DNA of 64,000 bases from Nocardioides carbamazepini (GCF_024614185.1 NZ_JAHTLF010000013.1:550870-614869), one strand, 5' to 3'; numbered from the stretch's first letter, positions 44,248 to 55,165 are shown. The notes: generated from the sequence alone by a model not told the origin. Numbers and translations: made by a program.

Positions 44248-45737
44248 GCCTGGCCCCGCCTCCACCTCCGCCTCCTCCGCCGCCGTCCCCGGCCGCCTGG
44301 CAGCGCCTCGACCCCCGCATGCTCCTGGTCCACCCGGTCAAGGAGGTGGGCAAGTTCCTGCCGGTGCTCATCGGCCTGGTGGTGGCGGGCAGCGCGTCCG
44401 GGGTGGGCCCGTGGACCCTGCTCGGCGTCGGCGTCCCTGTCGGTCTCGGTGTCGTGCGCTATCTCACGACGACCTACCGGATCACCGGCGGCCGGGTCGA
44501 GCTGCGGCGCGGCCTGCTACAGCGGCACACGCTCTCCACCCCTGTCGACCGGGTCCGCACCGTCGACCTGAGCGCCTCACCGATCCACCGGGTGCTCGGC
44601 CTGGCGACCGTCGTGATCGGCACCGGCAGTGTCGCCAGCGACAGTGATGAGCGCCTCGAGCTCGACGCGCTGCCGCGGGAGGAGGCCGCGCGGCTGCGGG
44701 CGGAGCTGCTGCACGCGGTCGCGCCGGCCGGCACGGCGGCACCGGGCGTCGCCCCCGAGCCGGAGCGGGTCGTCGCCCGCTTCTCCGCGCGCTGGCTCTG
44801 GTACGCCCCGTTCAGCGGCACCGTCCTGGTCGGTCTCGGCGCGATCGTCGGCGTAGGCCTCCAGCTGATGGAGTCGGTCGAGATCCGGGTCAGCGAGGAC
44901 GACCTCGCCGCGATCGGCCAGTCCTTCGTGCTCACCCTCGTGGTCGGCGCCGGGCTCCTCGTGACGCTGCTCGCGGTCGGCGGCTATCTCGTCACCAACG
45001 GCGGGTTCGTCCTCAGCCGGCACGGCACGGCCTGGCACGTCCGGCGCGGCCTGCTCACCCGCCGCGAGACCAGCATCGACGTCGCCCGCCTCGCCGGCGC
45101 CACCCTCGGCGAGCCCGCGGCGCTGCGCGTCGCGCGCGGGCGGCGGGTCGGCGCGATCGTCACCGGCCTGAGTGGCGACCAGGCGAGCTCGGCCGTGCTG
45201 CTGCCGCCCGCACCCCGCTCGACCGGGTACGACGTCGTGTCCGCCGTGCTCGGGACGGCGGCCCCGGTGACCGGAGCCCTGCTCCCCCACGGCCGGGCGG
45301 CGACCACCCGGCGCTACAGCCGGGCCCTGCTGGGTGCGCTGCCGTTCGTCGCGGCGGTCGTGGCCGCGGTACTCGCCGGCGCGCCGGGCTGGCTGCTCCC
45401 GGCCACGGCGATCCCCCTCGTGGTCGCCCTCGCCCTCGCCTGGGACCGCGCCCGGGCGCTCGGGCACGCCTTCCTCGACGGCCACGTGGTGATGCGCTCC
45501 GGCTCGGCGCTGCGCACCAGGGACGCCCTCGCCGCGGGGCACGTGATCGGCTGGAACCAGCGCGCGACGTGGTTCCAGCGCCGGGCCGGCCTGGTCTCCC
45601 TGGCCGCGACGACGGCCGGCGGCAAGGGCCAGGTCCACGTCCCCGACGTACCCGTGTCGGCGGCGATCGCCCTCGCCGAGGCGGCCACGCCCGGCCTCAT
45701 CGGCCAGTTCTGCGCGACAGAGAGGAGCCGGCCATGA
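44244..45737 (+). CDS. Multi-PH-domain membrane protein (YdbT-like)
   Basis: 497 residues. Several membrane segments alternate with bPH2 modules: YRITGGRVELRRGLLQRHTLSTPVDRVRTVDLSA near 75-110, a degenerate second copy (GTAWHVRRGLLTRRETSIDVARLAG) around 260-290 and a third (GHVIGWNQRATWFQRRAGLVSLAATTAGG) near the C-terminus. The N-terminus is proline-rich. In Bacillus the ydbST pair protects against certain bacteriocins; here function is inferred only by similarity of layout. Coupled by GTGA to the gene before and ATGA to the gene after. Confidence 0.85.
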   Translation: MSLAPPPPPPPPPPSPAAWQRLDPRMLLVHPVKEVGKFLPVLIGLVVAGSASGVGPWTLLGVGVPVGLGVVRYLTTTYRITGGRVELRRGLLQRHTLSTPVDRVRTVDLSASPIHRVLGLATVVIGTGSVASDSDERLELDALPREEAARLRAELLHAVAPAGTAAPGVAPEPERVVARFSARWLWYAPFSGTVLVGLGAIVGVGLQLMESVEIRVSEDDLAAIGQSFVLTLVVGAGLLVTLLAVGGYLVTNGGFVLSRHGTAWHVRRGLLTRRETSIDVARLAGATLGEPAALRVARGRRVGAIVTGLSGDQASSAVLLPPAPRSTGYDVVSAVLGTAAPVTGALLPHGRAATTRRYSRALLGALPFVAAVVAAVLAGAPGWLLPATAIPLVVALALAWDRARALGHAFLDGHVVMRSGSALRTRDALAAGHVIGWNQRATWFQRRAGLVSLAATTAGGKGQVHVPDVPVSAAIALAEAATPGLIGQFCATERSRP

Positions 45738-46138
45738 GCGGACAGCCCCACGGGACCTACGCACCGGTGGCCGACGGCCGCCCCGACCCGGGTGAGGTCG
45801 TCTGGGCCTGGGTGCCCTACGAGGACGACCCGGGCCAGGGCAAGGACCGTCCGGTGCTGGTCATCGGCACCGCCACCGGCCGGGACGGGACCGAGGTGCT
45901 GCACTGCCTGGTCATGACCAGCAAGGACCACGACCGCGACGAGGCCCAGGAGGCCGCCGCGGGCCGGTACTGGCTGGACGTCGGCACCGGCGCGTGGGAC
46001 CCGCGCGGCCGACCGAGCGAGGTCCGGCTCAACCGGCTGCTGGTCCTCGACCCGCACGACGTACGCCGCGAGGGTGCCGCGCTGGCACCGCAGCTGTACG
46101 CCGAGGTCATCGCGGCCCGGCAGCGCCTCGTCCACTGA
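45734..46138 (+). CDS. MazF/PemK-like protein without partner antitoxin
   Basis: 134 residues. PDPGEVVWAWVPYEDDPGQGKDRPVLVIG is the typical MazF/PemK opening, and SEVRLNRLLVLDPHDVRREGAALAP fits the C-terminal part of the fold. The family cleaves mRNA, but this branch is longer at the middle and is found alone in actinobacteria. ATG 45734 overlaps the YdbT-like stop, so it is translated with membrane PH proteins rather than with an antitoxin. Toxic activity is not assured. Confidence 0.72.
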   Translation: MSGQPHGTYAPVADGRPDPGEVVWAWVPYEDDPGQGKDRPVLVIGTATGRDGTEVLHCLVMTSKDHDRDEAQEAAAGRYWLDVGTGAWDPRGRPSEVRLNRLLVLDPHDVRREGAALAPQLYAEVIAARQRLVH

Positions 46139-46159
46139 CGCCACGCGTGCCGGATGCGG

Positions 46160-47068
46160 TCAGCGCAGGAGGAGGGACCCGCGCCAGACCCGGTGATCGC
46201 GCTCGGCGACCATCCCGTGCGCCTGCAGGACCGGCATCACCTTCTCGCCCATCCAGGCGATCGTCTCCCGGTAGCTCTCGTTGCCGAGCGCCTGGCGGCG
46301 GGCCTCGGCGGGGTCGAGTCCGACGGCGGCGTACACGTCGGGATGGACCAGCGAGCGCATCGTCACGTAGGCGACCTGCGCGGTCATCGCCTGGTGCCAG
46401 CGCAGCTTCGCGCGGCTCAGGCCGCGTACCGCCTTCTCCAGCTCGTCGCGGGCGAAGGTGACGTGACGGGCCTCCTCGGTGACGTGGATCCGCGCGACCA
46501 TCCGCGTCAGCGGCTGGATCCGCTCGTCCCGCATCGCCTCGCGCTGCCAGCGGTCGACCGGCTCCTCACCGATGAGGATGGCGGCGTACGCGCTGGCCCC
46601 CCGCAGGGTCAGCGGGCCGAGCTTGGCGAGCCGACGCGGGGTCGGGCGGGGCCCGTAGGCCGGGACGCCCATCGTCGCGATCGCGCGGCCGAACATCACC
46701 GTGTGCCGGGTCTCGTCACCGACCTCGGTCAGCGCGAACTGGGTCCGGGCCGAACGCGGGTCCGCGCCATAGACGTCGCGCAGCAGGATCTGCATGAGCA
46801 CGATCTCGAACCAGATCCCGACACTGGCGATGCTCGCGGCCTCGTGCTTGGAGAGCGTGATCCGCTGCTCCTCGCTCAGGCGCCTCCACATCGGCGTGCC
46901 GTAGAGGGACATCCGCTCCGGCTGCATCCACCACAGCCCGGGAACGGGCGGCGCGCTCCAGTCGAGATCGACCTCGGGGTCGTAGGACTGGCGGGCGGTC
47001 GAGCGCAGCAGTCGCTGCGCCAGCGCCTCCGACCCGCTGGCACCGGCGACGTCGTCGACGAGGGTCAC
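46160..47068 (-). CDS. AurF-like diiron oxygenase
   Basis: 302 residues, helical. Two metal-binding motifs are visible: LTEVGDETRHTVMF and HVTEEARHVTFARDE (ExxRH type), plus an earlier LSKHEAASIASVGIWFE glutamate. This fits the AurF/p-aminobenzoate N-oxygenase family of ferritin-like diiron enzymes, which oxidise aromatic amines; the true substrate is unknown. GTG 47068 has AGGAGG upstream. Divergent from a TetR gene, with TTACC-gct-GGTAA between them. Confidence 0.85.
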   Translation of the reverse strand: MTLVDDVAGASGSEALAQRLLRSTARQSYDPEVDLDWSAPPVPGLWWMQPERMSLYGTPMWRRLSEEQRITLSKHEAASIASVGIWFEIVLMQILLRDVYGADPRSARTQFALTEVGDETRHTVMFGRAIATMGVPAYGPRPTPRRLAKLGPLTLRGASAYAAILIGEEPVDRWQREAMRDERIQPLTRMVARIHVTEEARHVTFARDELEKAVRGLSRAKLRWHQAMTAQVAYVTMRSLVHPDVYAAVGLDPAEARRQALGNESYRETIAWMGEKVMPVLQAHGMVAERDHRVWRGSLLLR

Positions 47069-47104
47069 GGTCTGCCTCCTGGCTCATCAGTGCGTCACTA
47101 AGTA

Positions 47105-47117
47105 TTACCGCTGGTAA
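47105..47117. promoter_or_regulatory. TetR operator between diiron oxygenase and tetR
   Basis: TTACC-gct-GGTAA inverted repeat in an AT-rich stretch, 11 bases before the TACTCT -10 of tetR (47128-47133) and upstream of the oxygenase. Positioned to repress both. Confidence 0.6.
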
Positions 47118-47140
47118 CGGATAATAGTACTCTTGTGCCC

Positions 47141-47830
47141 ATGGCCTCCAACGTCAAGCGCGACGGGCGCACGACCCGCTGGGAACGACACCGCACCGAG
47201 CGACGGGAGGAGTTCGTCCTCGCGGCCGTGCGGGCCATCGACACCCTCGGCCCGGACGCGTCGGTCGCCGACATCGCCGCCGAGGCCGGCGTGAGCAAGC
47301 CCGTCCTCTACCGCTACTTCGCCGACAAGGGCGAGCTGCACGCGGCGGTCGGCGCCTGGGCGGCCGACCTGGTCCTCGCCCGCGTCCTCACCGCGGTGCT
47401 CGCCCCCGCCTCCGCGCGCGACCGGGTGAGCGCCGGCGTGGCGGCGTACCTCGACACGCTCGCCGAGCACCCCCAGGCGTTCCTCCTGCTCAGCCGGCCG
47501 GCCGGGGGCACCGACCCGCTGGCCGCGGGCAAGGACCAGGTCGCCGCCAAGCTCACCCGCCTGCTGGGCGACGCCCTGCGCCACCTCGGTGGCGACACCG
47601 GCGCCGCCGAGCCGTGGGCGCACGCCGTGGTCGGCCTCAGCACGTCCGTCGGGCACTGGTGGCTCGAGCGGCACACCGTCTCCCGCAGCGCCGCCGCGGC
47701 CTACCTGAGCGACTTCATCTGGCATGCGCTCGCCGGCGCGACGGCCGAGAGCGGCGTCGACCTCTCCCGCCTCGACGCGAGCAGCGGTGCCGGCACCGTC
47801 ACGCCCATCCGCTCGGAGCGGCGCCGGTGA
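47141..47830 (+). CDS. TetR-family regulator
   Basis: 229 residues. DNA-binding helix-turn-helix: RREEFVLAAVRAIDTLGPDASVADIAAEAGVSKPVLYRYFADKGELHAAV. The ligand domain ends GTVTPIRSERRR. ATG 47141 lies 7 bases after TACTCT; GTG 47135 is two codons earlier. Likely controls the divergent diiron oxygenase and the coupled DUF4873 gene. Confidence 0.88.
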   Translation: MASNVKRDGRTTRWERHRTERREEFVLAAVRAIDTLGPDASVADIAAEAGVSKPVLYRYFADKGELHAAVGAWAADLVLARVLTAVLAPASARDRVSAGVAAYLDTLAEHPQAFLLLSRPAGGTDPLAAGKDQVAAKLTRLLGDALRHLGGDTGAAEPWAHAVVGLSTSVGHWWLERHTVSRSAAAAYLSDFIWHALAGATAESGVDLSRLDASSGAGTVTPIRSERRR

Positions 47831-48132
47831 CCGCGACCACCGGCGACCGGCCCACCGCGCACGAGCCGCAGGAGGCGTACGACGGCCCGGCGACGCTGGT
47901 CGTCGACGGCACCGAGCACTCGATCACGGTCACCCTGCGGGGCGCCTTCCAGCCGCTCGACGGCCGCTTCCACTGGTACGGCCGGATCGCCGCCTCCGAC
48001 GAGCTCGACGCCGTCCGCAGCGGCTCGCCCGTCACCCTCCGCACCGCCCACGGCGAGGCCGCCGGCAAGGTCACCGATCTCGACCCCTGGGGTCGACTCC
48101 GGGTCGGTGGGACGGGTCGGCCGCCGTTCTGA
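47827..48132 (+). CDS. DUF4873 protein
   Basis: 101 residues, a small beta-rich domain: AYDGPATLVVDGTEHSITVTLRG, FHWYGRIAASDELDAV, GEAAGKVTDLDPWGRLRVGGTGRPPF. This matches DUF4873, often found fused or adjacent to flavin monooxygenases and diiron oxygenases. GTG 47827 overlaps the tetR stop as GTGA. A helper of the oxygenase is a reasonable inference. Confidence 0.75.
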   Translation: MTATTGDRPTAHEPQEAYDGPATLVVDGTEHSITVTLRGAFQPLDGRFHWYGRIAASDELDAVRSGSPVTLRTAHGEAAGKVTDLDPWGRLRVGGTGRPPF

Positions 48133-48159
48133 GCGCTCGGCGAGGTTCCTCGCCCAGGC

Positions 48160-48708
48160 TCACCCCAGTGGGACAGGTGTGACGATCACGTTGACCGCCT
48201 CGAGCTCCGTGTCCGGTCCCGCCCGGTACGCGTGTGGCTGGTCGGCCGCGAAGCGGACGTGGTCGCCGGGACCGAGCGCGACCGTCCGGCCGCCGTACTC
48301 CACGACGCCGGCACCGCCGAGCACCACCAGCTGCTCCTCGACGCCCCGCGAGTGGGCCGGCGAGACTCGCTCGGCGCCGGGAGCGAGGCGGATCAGGTAG
48401 ACCTCGGTCGTGCGGCCGGGCTCGCGGACGACCCGGACCCGGGTGGTGACCATGCCGTGGTGCGCGAGGACCGCACCGTCGTGGTCGTCCAGCAGCGCGG
48501 CGAGCGGTACGCCGAGCGGTGCCGCGACGGCGTACAGCGTGTCGAGCGTGGGATTGCGCCGTCCCGTCTCCAGCTCGGAGAGGGAGCCCTTGCCGATCCC
48601 GGCCTGGGCGGCCAGCGCCGAGAGGGACAGGCCCCGGGCCTCACGCAGCGCCCGGATCCGGGCCCCGACGCCGGCGCCCGAGCCGGACGGCTCCACCACT
48701 CGCGCCAT
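48160..48708 (-). CDS. XRE-family regulator with cupin domain
   Basis: 182 residues. N-terminal XRE helix-turn-helix (RIRALREARGLSLSALAAQAGIGKGSLSELETGRRNPTLDTLYAVA) and C-terminal cupin sensor (HSRGVEEQLVVLGGAGVVEYGG, LGPGDHVRFAADQPHAYRAG). ATG 48708 is preceded by GGAGGG. Divergent from a BenE transporter with a 16-bp palindrome between; presumably represses the transporter in response to its substrate. Confidence 0.9.
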   Translation of the reverse strand: MARVVEPSGSGAGVGARIRALREARGLSLSALAAQAGIGKGSLSELETGRRNPTLDTLYAVAAPLGVPLAALLDDHDGAVLAHHGMVTTRVRVVREPGRTTEVYLIRLAPGAERVSPAHSRGVEEQLVVLGGAGVVEYGGRTVALGPGDHVRFAADQPHAYRAGPDTELEAVNVIVTPVPLG

Positions 48709-48729
48709 CGGCCACCCTCCGCCTAGAGT

Positions 48730-48745
48730 GTTCTGTAAACAGAAC
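48730..48745. promoter_or_regulatory. Palindromic operator between XRE regulator and benE
   Basis: GTTCTGTAAACAGAAC, perfect 7-2-7 palindrome in the 65-bp divergent gap. Best candidate for the XRE regulator's own site. Confidence 0.7.
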
Positions 48746-48773
48746 GCCGCATCGGTGTTCGTGAGGAGGCGGC

Positions 48774-49970
48774 GTGTCGGAGCAGAGTACCCACGGCCCC
48801 GTGCTGGCCGGCGTCGTCACCGCGCTCGTGGGGTTCAGCAGCTCGTTCGTCGTCTGCCTCGCCGGGCTGACCGCCGTCGGCGCGAGCCCGCGGCAGGCGG
48901 CGTCCGGCCTCGCGACCCTCCTGGTCACCCAGGCCCTCGGCATGCTCTGGCTCTCCGTGCGCCACCGGATCCCGGTGACCCTGGCGTGGTCGACGCCCGG
49001 GGCGGCGCTGCTGGCGACGTCGGCCGGCGTCACCGGTGGCTGGCCGGCCGCGGTCGGGGCCTTCGTGGCGACCGGCGTGCTGATCGTCCTCACCGCGCTG
49101 ATCCCGCGCGTCGGCGACCTGGTCGCCGCCATCCCGCCCAGCCTGGCCCGCGCCATGCTCGCCGGTGTCCTGCTGCCCCTGTGCCTGGCGCCGGTCACCG
49201 CGCTCGTCGACTCCCCCGCCGCCGTCGCGCCGCTGGTCGTCACCTGGCTCCTCCTGCTGCGCCTCGCCCCGCGCTGGGCGGTGCCCGGCGCCCTGCTCGT
49301 CGCGCTGGTCACGGTCGTCGCCACCGCCCGGATCGACACCGCCGACCTCGCGCCGCACCTCACCTGGACCACGCCGGCCTGGTCCCTGTCCGCGCTGGTC
49401 GGCATCGCCCTGCCGCTGTACGTCGTCACCATGGCCTCGCAGAACGTGCCCGGCGCCGCGGTGATGAGCGGCTTCGGGTACCGCGTGCCCTGGCGGGAGT
49501 CGCTCGCCGTCACCGGCATCGGCACCGCCGTCGGGGCCCCTACCGGCGGGCATGCGATCAACCTCGCCGCGATCACCGCCGCACTCGCCGCCGGACCGGC
49601 CGCCGGCCCCGACCCGCGCCGACGCTGGATCGCGGCGGTCAGCGCCTCGATCGCCTACCTGGTGCTCGCGGTCGCCAGCACGGCGCTGGCCACCCTCGTG
49701 GTCGCCGCGGCGGACGGCGTGATGCAGGCGGCCGCCGGCCTCGCCCTGCTCGGCACCCTCGGGGCGGCACTCGGCGACGCGCTCGCCGATCCCGCCGAGC
49801 GGGAGCCCGCCGCGGCGACGCTCCTCGTCGCCGCCTCCGGCATCAGCGTCCTCGGCATCGGCGCCGCGTTCTGGGCACTCGTCGTCGGCCTGCTGCTGCG
49901 GACCTTCCTGCGCGTGGGGCGCCCGGACGTCAGGCCGGGCCGAACATCGTCGACCTCAGCCCGAACCTGA
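48774..49970 (+). CDS. BenE-family transporter
   Basis: 398 residues, about 11-12 membrane segments. Signature pieces: VTALVGFSSSFVVCLAGLTAVGASPRQAASGL, LAWSTPGAALL, VTMASQNVPGAAVMSGFGY and GAPTGGHAINLAAITAALA, matching the benzoate/H+ symporter BenE. Substrate could be another aromatic or purine-like acid. GTG 48774 is preceded by GAGGAGG. Convergent with spoIID, 3' ends overlapping by 41 bases. Confidence 0.9.
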   Translation: MSEQSTHGPVLAGVVTALVGFSSSFVVCLAGLTAVGASPRQAASGLATLLVTQALGMLWLSVRHRIPVTLAWSTPGAALLATSAGVTGGWPAAVGAFVATGVLIVLTALIPRVGDLVAAIPPSLARAMLAGVLLPLCLAPVTALVDSPAAVAPLVVTWLLLLRLAPRWAVPGALLVALVTVVATARIDTADLAPHLTWTTPAWSLSALVGIALPLYVVTMASQNVPGAAVMSGFGYRVPWRESLAVTGIGTAVGAPTGGHAINLAAITAALAAGPAAGPDPRRRWIAAVSASIAYLVLAVASTALATLVVAAADGVMQAAAGLALLGTLGAALGDALADPAEREPAAATLLVAASGISVLGIGAAFWALVVGLLLRTFLRVGRPDVRPGRTSSTSART

Positions 49971-51114
49971 CCCGGAACTGGTCACCGGTGAGCACCGGAT
50001 CAGGATTCACGGCGGAGCCGAGAATGGTCACCTTTGTCACGCGCCCGCCCTGGGCCGGGTCCTTGACGATGTCGAAGCCCTCGAAGTCGCCGATGCCCGG
50101 GAACTGCGCCTCGATCGCGTCGTCGGTCAGCTCGACGGTCCAGGAGTTGTTGGGATTGCCCGAACCCGCCTCGTACGGGTCGACCTTGGCGACCTGGTAG
50201 GGGAACTGGCCGGGCGCCGTCCAACCGCCGTTGCTCGACGAGAACTGGGTGAACGCCGGCGCGCCGGCGTAGGTCCGGACCTGGGCGGCCGTCGCCTTGA
50301 TGGCCGCGTCCGAGCCTGGCTGCTCGGCCGCGACGCCGCGGTAGACCTGGGACTGGATGGTGTCGTAGACGTCGAACGGCCCGCGGTCGTTGTTGTCGCG
50401 CTCGAAGATCGCGTACGTGCGCGCCGCGACGGCCTGCGCCTGGACCGCCTGCGGGTGCCAGGTGGCGGGCATCTCGGAGGGCACCACGCCACGCAGGTAC
50501 TTCTCGACACCCACGACGTTGACCGTGTCGCGGCCCTGGCCGGCGGCCGGGACGACCGAGCGGATCCGGCCGCGGTAGTCGGCGGAGCCGCCCGGCACGT
50601 AGAGCCGGATCGCCCCGCCCGGCGCCTTGAACTCGGCCTGGCCGGGGATGATCCGCACCTTGCGCCAGCGGTTGGTCTTGACCGAGAGCTTCGTGTCACC
50701 GCCCCGGGCGGTCAGCTTCCAGCGCTTCGCGCCCCGCTTGTCCAGCGTCCAGGCCTTGCCCGTCGCCAGGCTGCGGACCTTCAGCTTCGCGCGGTGCCGG
50801 ACGACGACGTTGCTGGAGGTGTCGCCGGTGATCAGCACCTTCACCGAGCCGCCGGCCTGGCCGGCCTGGGTGCCCGGGTAGTAGAAGTCGAGGATCTGGG
50901 CGGCGCTCAGGCCCTGGGCCGCGGCACCCCGGGCCCCCCACTGCGAGAGGCCCTTGCCGTGGCCCCAGCCACTGCCGGCCAGGGTCACCGTCTCCGGACC
51001 GGCGGTCGGCGCCGCGGAGGCGGCGGGCGCGGAGCCGGCCAGCGAGCCGGTGACGGCGACGCCGAGAGCGACGCCGGCGACGAGAGTGGTGACGGTTCCT
51101 GGGAACAGGCGCAT
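49930..51114 (-). CDS. SpoIID/LytB-domain secreted protein
   Basis: 394 residues. Signal peptide about 1-37, then a SpoIID domain: GSGWGHGKGLSQWGARGAAAQG, ILDFYYPGT, YLRGVVPSEMPATWHPQAVQAQAVAARTYA with the catalytic glutamate, and VYDTIQSQVYRG, GWTAPG. SpoIID enzymes are lytic transglycosylases; in non-sporulating actinobacteria they are general cell-wall factors. ATG 51114 follows TACTCT by 6 bases. Divergent from valS. Confidence 0.88.
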   Translation of the reverse strand: MRLFPGTVTTLVAGVALGVAVTGSLAGSAPAASAAPTAGPETVTLAGSGWGHGKGLSQWGARGAAAQGLSAAQILDFYYPGTQAGQAGGSVKVLITGDTSSNVVVRHRAKLKVRSLATGKAWTLDKRGAKRWKLTARGGDTKLSVKTNRWRKVRIIPGQAEFKAPGGAIRLYVPGGSADYRGRIRSVVPAAGQGRDTVNVVGVEKYLRGVVPSEMPATWHPQAVQAQAVAARTYAIFERDNNDRGPFDVYDTIQSQVYRGVAAEQPGSDAAIKATAAQVRTYAGAPAFTQFSSSNGGWTAPGQFPYQVAKVDPYEAGSGNPNNSWTVELTDDAIEAQFPGIGDFEGFDIVKDPAQGGRVTKVTILGSAVNPDPVLTGDQFRVRFGLRSTMFGPA

Positions 51115-51172
51115 CGTCCGAGAGTAGCCGCCGGTTGAAGCCCGGACAGCAGGTCGCAATAGGCTGGGAACC

Positions 51173-53806
51173 ATGACCGAGCCCGCCAGCACGCAGACCC
51201 CGGACCCGACGAGCGACGCGACCCGCGCCGTCGTCGTACCGGACAAGCCGGCGCTGGAGGGCCTCGAGGAGAAGTGGGCCCAGCGCTGGAAGGACGCCGA
51301 CACCTACGGCTTCGACCGCACCCAGCCGCGCGAGAACGTCTACGCGATCGACACGCCGCCGCCGACCGTGAGCGGCAGCCTCCACGTCGGCCACGTCTTC
51401 TCCTACACGCACACCGACCTGATCGCCCGCTTCCAGCGGATGCAGGGCAAGTCCGTCTTCTACCCGATGGGCTGGGACGACAACGGCCTGCCCACCGAGC
51501 GCCGGGTCCAGAACTACTTCGGCGTGCGCTGCGACCCGTCGCTGCCGTACGACGCCGACTTCACCCCTCCTGAGAAGCCCGACCCGAAGCGCCAGATCCC
51601 GATCAGCCGGCCCAACTTCATCGCCCTGTGCGAGCAGCTCGTCGAGCAGGACGAGAAGGTCTTCGAGGACCTGTGGCGCACCCTCGGCCTCAGCGTCGAC
51701 TGGAACACCACCTACACGACCATCGGCACCAAGGCGCAGACCGTCAGCCAGCGCGCGTTCCTGCGCAACCTGGCCCGCGGCGAGGCCTACCTCCAGGAGG
51801 CGCCGACCCTGTGGGACGTCACCTTCCAGACCGCGGTCGCGCAGGCCGAGCTGGAGGCGCGTGACTACGCCGGCGCCTACCACCGGGTGGCCTACCACAA
51901 GCCGGACGGCTCCCCCGTGCACGTGGAGACGACGCGGCCCGAGCTCATCGCCAGCGCCGTCGCGCTGATCGCGCACCCCGACGACGAGCGCTACCAGGAC
52001 CTCTTCGGCACCACGGTCACCTCACCCGTGTTCGGCGTGGAGATCCCGGTGCTGGCCCACCCCGCCGCAGAGAAGGACAAGGGCGCCGGCATCGCGATGT
52101 GCTGCACCTTCGGCGACCTCACCGACGTCCAGTGGTGGCGCGAGCTGCAGCTGCCCGTGCGCACGGTCATCGGTCGCGACGGCCGATTCCTGCGGGACAC
52201 CCCGGAGTGGCTGTCGAGCGAGACGGCCGCAGCGGCGTACGAGGACCTCCAGGGCAAGACCGTCCACTCCGCGCGGGAGGCGATGGTCGCCAAGCTCAAG
52301 GAGACCGGCGACCTCGACGGCGACCCGAAGCCGACCCAGCGGATGGCGAACTTCTACGAGAAGGGCGACAAGCCGCTCGAGATCGTCTCCACCCGCCAGT
52401 GGTACGTCCGCAACGGCGGTCGCGACGGGGAGATCCGCAAGCAGATGCTGGAGCGGGGCAGCGAGATCGAGTGGCTGCCGCCGCACATGAAGCACCGCTA
52501 CGACAACTGGGTCGGCGGCCTCAACGGCGACTGGCTGGTCTCGCGGCAGCGTTTCTTCGGCATCCCGTTCCCGGTCTGGTACCCCCTCGACGCCGAGGGC
52601 GAGCCGGACTACACGCGGCTGCTGCTGCCCACCGAGGCCGAGCTCCCCATCGACCCGTCGACGCAGGCGCCGACCGGCTACACCGAGGAGCAGCGCGGCA
52701 AGCCCGGCGGCTTCGTCGGCGATCCCGACGTGATGGACACCTGGGCGACCTCGTCGCTCACCCCGCACATCGCGGGCGGCTGGGAGTCCGACCCCGACCT
52801 GTGGTCCCGGGTCTTCCCGATGGACCTGGCCACCCAGGCCCACGACATCATCCGGACCTGGCTGTTCTCGCGCGTCGTGCGGTCGCACTTCGAGAACCAG
52901 GTCGCGCCCTGGTCGCACGCGATGATCTCCGGCTTCATCGTCGACCCCGACCGCAAGAAGATGTCGAAGTCCAAGGGCAATGTCGTGGTGCCCAACGAGA
53001 TCCTCGACAAGTACGGCGCCGATGCGGTGCGCTGGCGGGCCGCCATCGCCCGGCCCGGCCTGGACTCGCCCTTCGACGAGACCCAGATGAAGGTCGGCCG
53101 CCGGCTGGCGATGAAGGTCCTCAACGCCTCGAAGTTCGTGCTCGGCAGTGTCGGCGCCACCACGTTCAGCGCGGCGTCGGTCAGCCAGCCGGTCGACACC
53201 GCGCTGCTCGGCCGCCTCGCGGGCGTGGTCCGCCGCGCCACCGAGGCGTTCGAGGCGTACGACTACACGACGGCGCTCGAGGTCAGCGAGAAGTTCTTCT
53301 GGGAGTTCTGCGACGACTACCTCGAGCTGGTCAAGGAACGCGCCTACGCCGGCGACGGCGACGCGTCGTCCTCCGCGCAGGCCACACTCGCGTTCGCACT
53401 GCAGGTCCAGCTCCGGCTGCTCGCGCCCTTCCTCCCCTATGTCACCGAGGAGGTCTGGTCCTGGTGGCAGGAGGGCTCGGTGCACCACGCGCCGTGGCCG
53501 ACCGTCGCCGAGCTCGGCTCGCCCGCCGCCTCGGACGGCTCCCTCATCGACGCCGTCTCGGGCGCCCTGTCCGGCATCCGCGGTGCCAAGTCCGCCGCCA
53601 AGGTGAAGATGCGCGCGCCCCTGGCCCGGGTCGAGGTCACCGGTCCCGCCCGGCTGGTCGACGCCGCCGAGAAGGCCGCCGACGACCTGCGCCGCAGCGG
53701 CAACGTGGTCGGCGAGCTGGTGTTCACCGCCGCCGAGGACGCCACCGAGCTGACGGTCACCGCCGAGATCGCCCCGGAGCCGGCCGCTCCGTCCGCCGAG
53801 GGCTGA
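51173..53806 (+). CDS. valS: Valyl-tRNA synthetase
   Basis: 877 residues, class I synthetase. HIGH motif as [19 protein letters not shown], editing domain with THRPE-equivalent [25 protein letters not shown] as [13 protein letters not shown], and a C-terminal tRNA-binding domain. ATG 51173 follows TAGGCT by 7 bases; no T-box leader is possible with such a start. Ends just before a 42-base perfect palindromic terminator. Confidence 0.97.
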   Translation: MTEPASTQTPDPTSDATRAVVVPDKPALEGLEEKWAQRWKDADTYGFDRTQPRENVYAIDTPPPTVSGSLHVGHVFSYTHTDLIARFQRMQGKSVFYPMGWDDNGLPTERRVQNYFGVRCDPSLPYDADFTPPEKPDPKRQIPISRPNFIALCEQLVEQDEKVFEDLWRTLGLSVDWNTTYTTIGTKAQTVSQRAFLRNLARGEAYLQEAPTLWDVTFQTAVAQAELEARDYAGAYHRVAYHKPDGSPVHVETTRPELIASAVALIAHPDDERYQDLFGTTVTSPVFGVEIPVLAHPAAEKDKGAGIAMCCTFGDLTDVQWWRELQLPVRTVIGRDGRFLRDTPEWLSSETAAAAYEDLQGKTVHSAREAMVAKLKETGDLDGDPKPTQRMANFYEKGDKPLEIVSTRQWYVRNGGRDGEIRKQMLERGSEIEWLPPHMKHRYDNWVGGLNGDWLVSRQRFFGIPFPVWYPLDAEGEPDYTRLLLPTEAELPIDPSTQAPTGYTEEQRGKPGGFVGDPDVMDTWATSSLTPHIAGGWESDPDLWSRVFPMDLATQAHDIIRTWLFSRVVRSHFENQVAPWSHAMISGFIVDPDRKKMSKSKGNVVVPNEILDKYGADAVRWRAAIARPGLDSPFDETQMKVGRRLAMKVLNASKFVLGSVGATTFSAASVSQPVDTALLGRLAGVVRRATEAFEAYDYTTALEVSEKFFWEFCDDYLELVKERAYAGDGDASSSAQATLAFALQVQLRLLAPFLPYVTEEVWSWWQEGSVHHAPWPTVAELGSPAASDGSLIDAVSGALSGIRGAKSAAKVKMRAPLARVEVTGPARLVDAAEKAADDLRRSGNVVGELVFTAAEDATELTVTAEIAPEPAAPSAEG

Positions 53807-53821
53807 GCGCGACCGACGTAC

Positions 53822-53863
53822 GACGCGGAAGGCCCCGGGGGATCCCCCGGGGCCTTCCGCGTC
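53822..53863. terminator. Bidirectional palindromic terminator
   Basis: Perfect 42-base palindrome (GACGCGGAAGGCCCCGGGGG plus its complement) between convergent valS and clpX. No U-tract, typical of GC-rich actinobacteria. Confidence 0.85.
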
Positions 53864-53878
53864 AGGCGCGCCCAGCTG

Positions 53879-55165
<1,287 letters not shown>

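Noticed and set aside
49930..51114. SpoIID and SpoIIE-like genes as evidence of sporulation
   Set aside because: Both families are widespread in non-sporulating actinobacteria and no other sporulation genes are present.
51115..51172. T-box leader before valS
   Set aside because: Only 58 bp separate the divergent starts and the -10 box is 7 bases from the ATG, leaving no room for a leader.
53822..53863. Palindrome considered as an operator
   Set aside because: Lies between two convergent stop codons, so termination is the simpler explanation.
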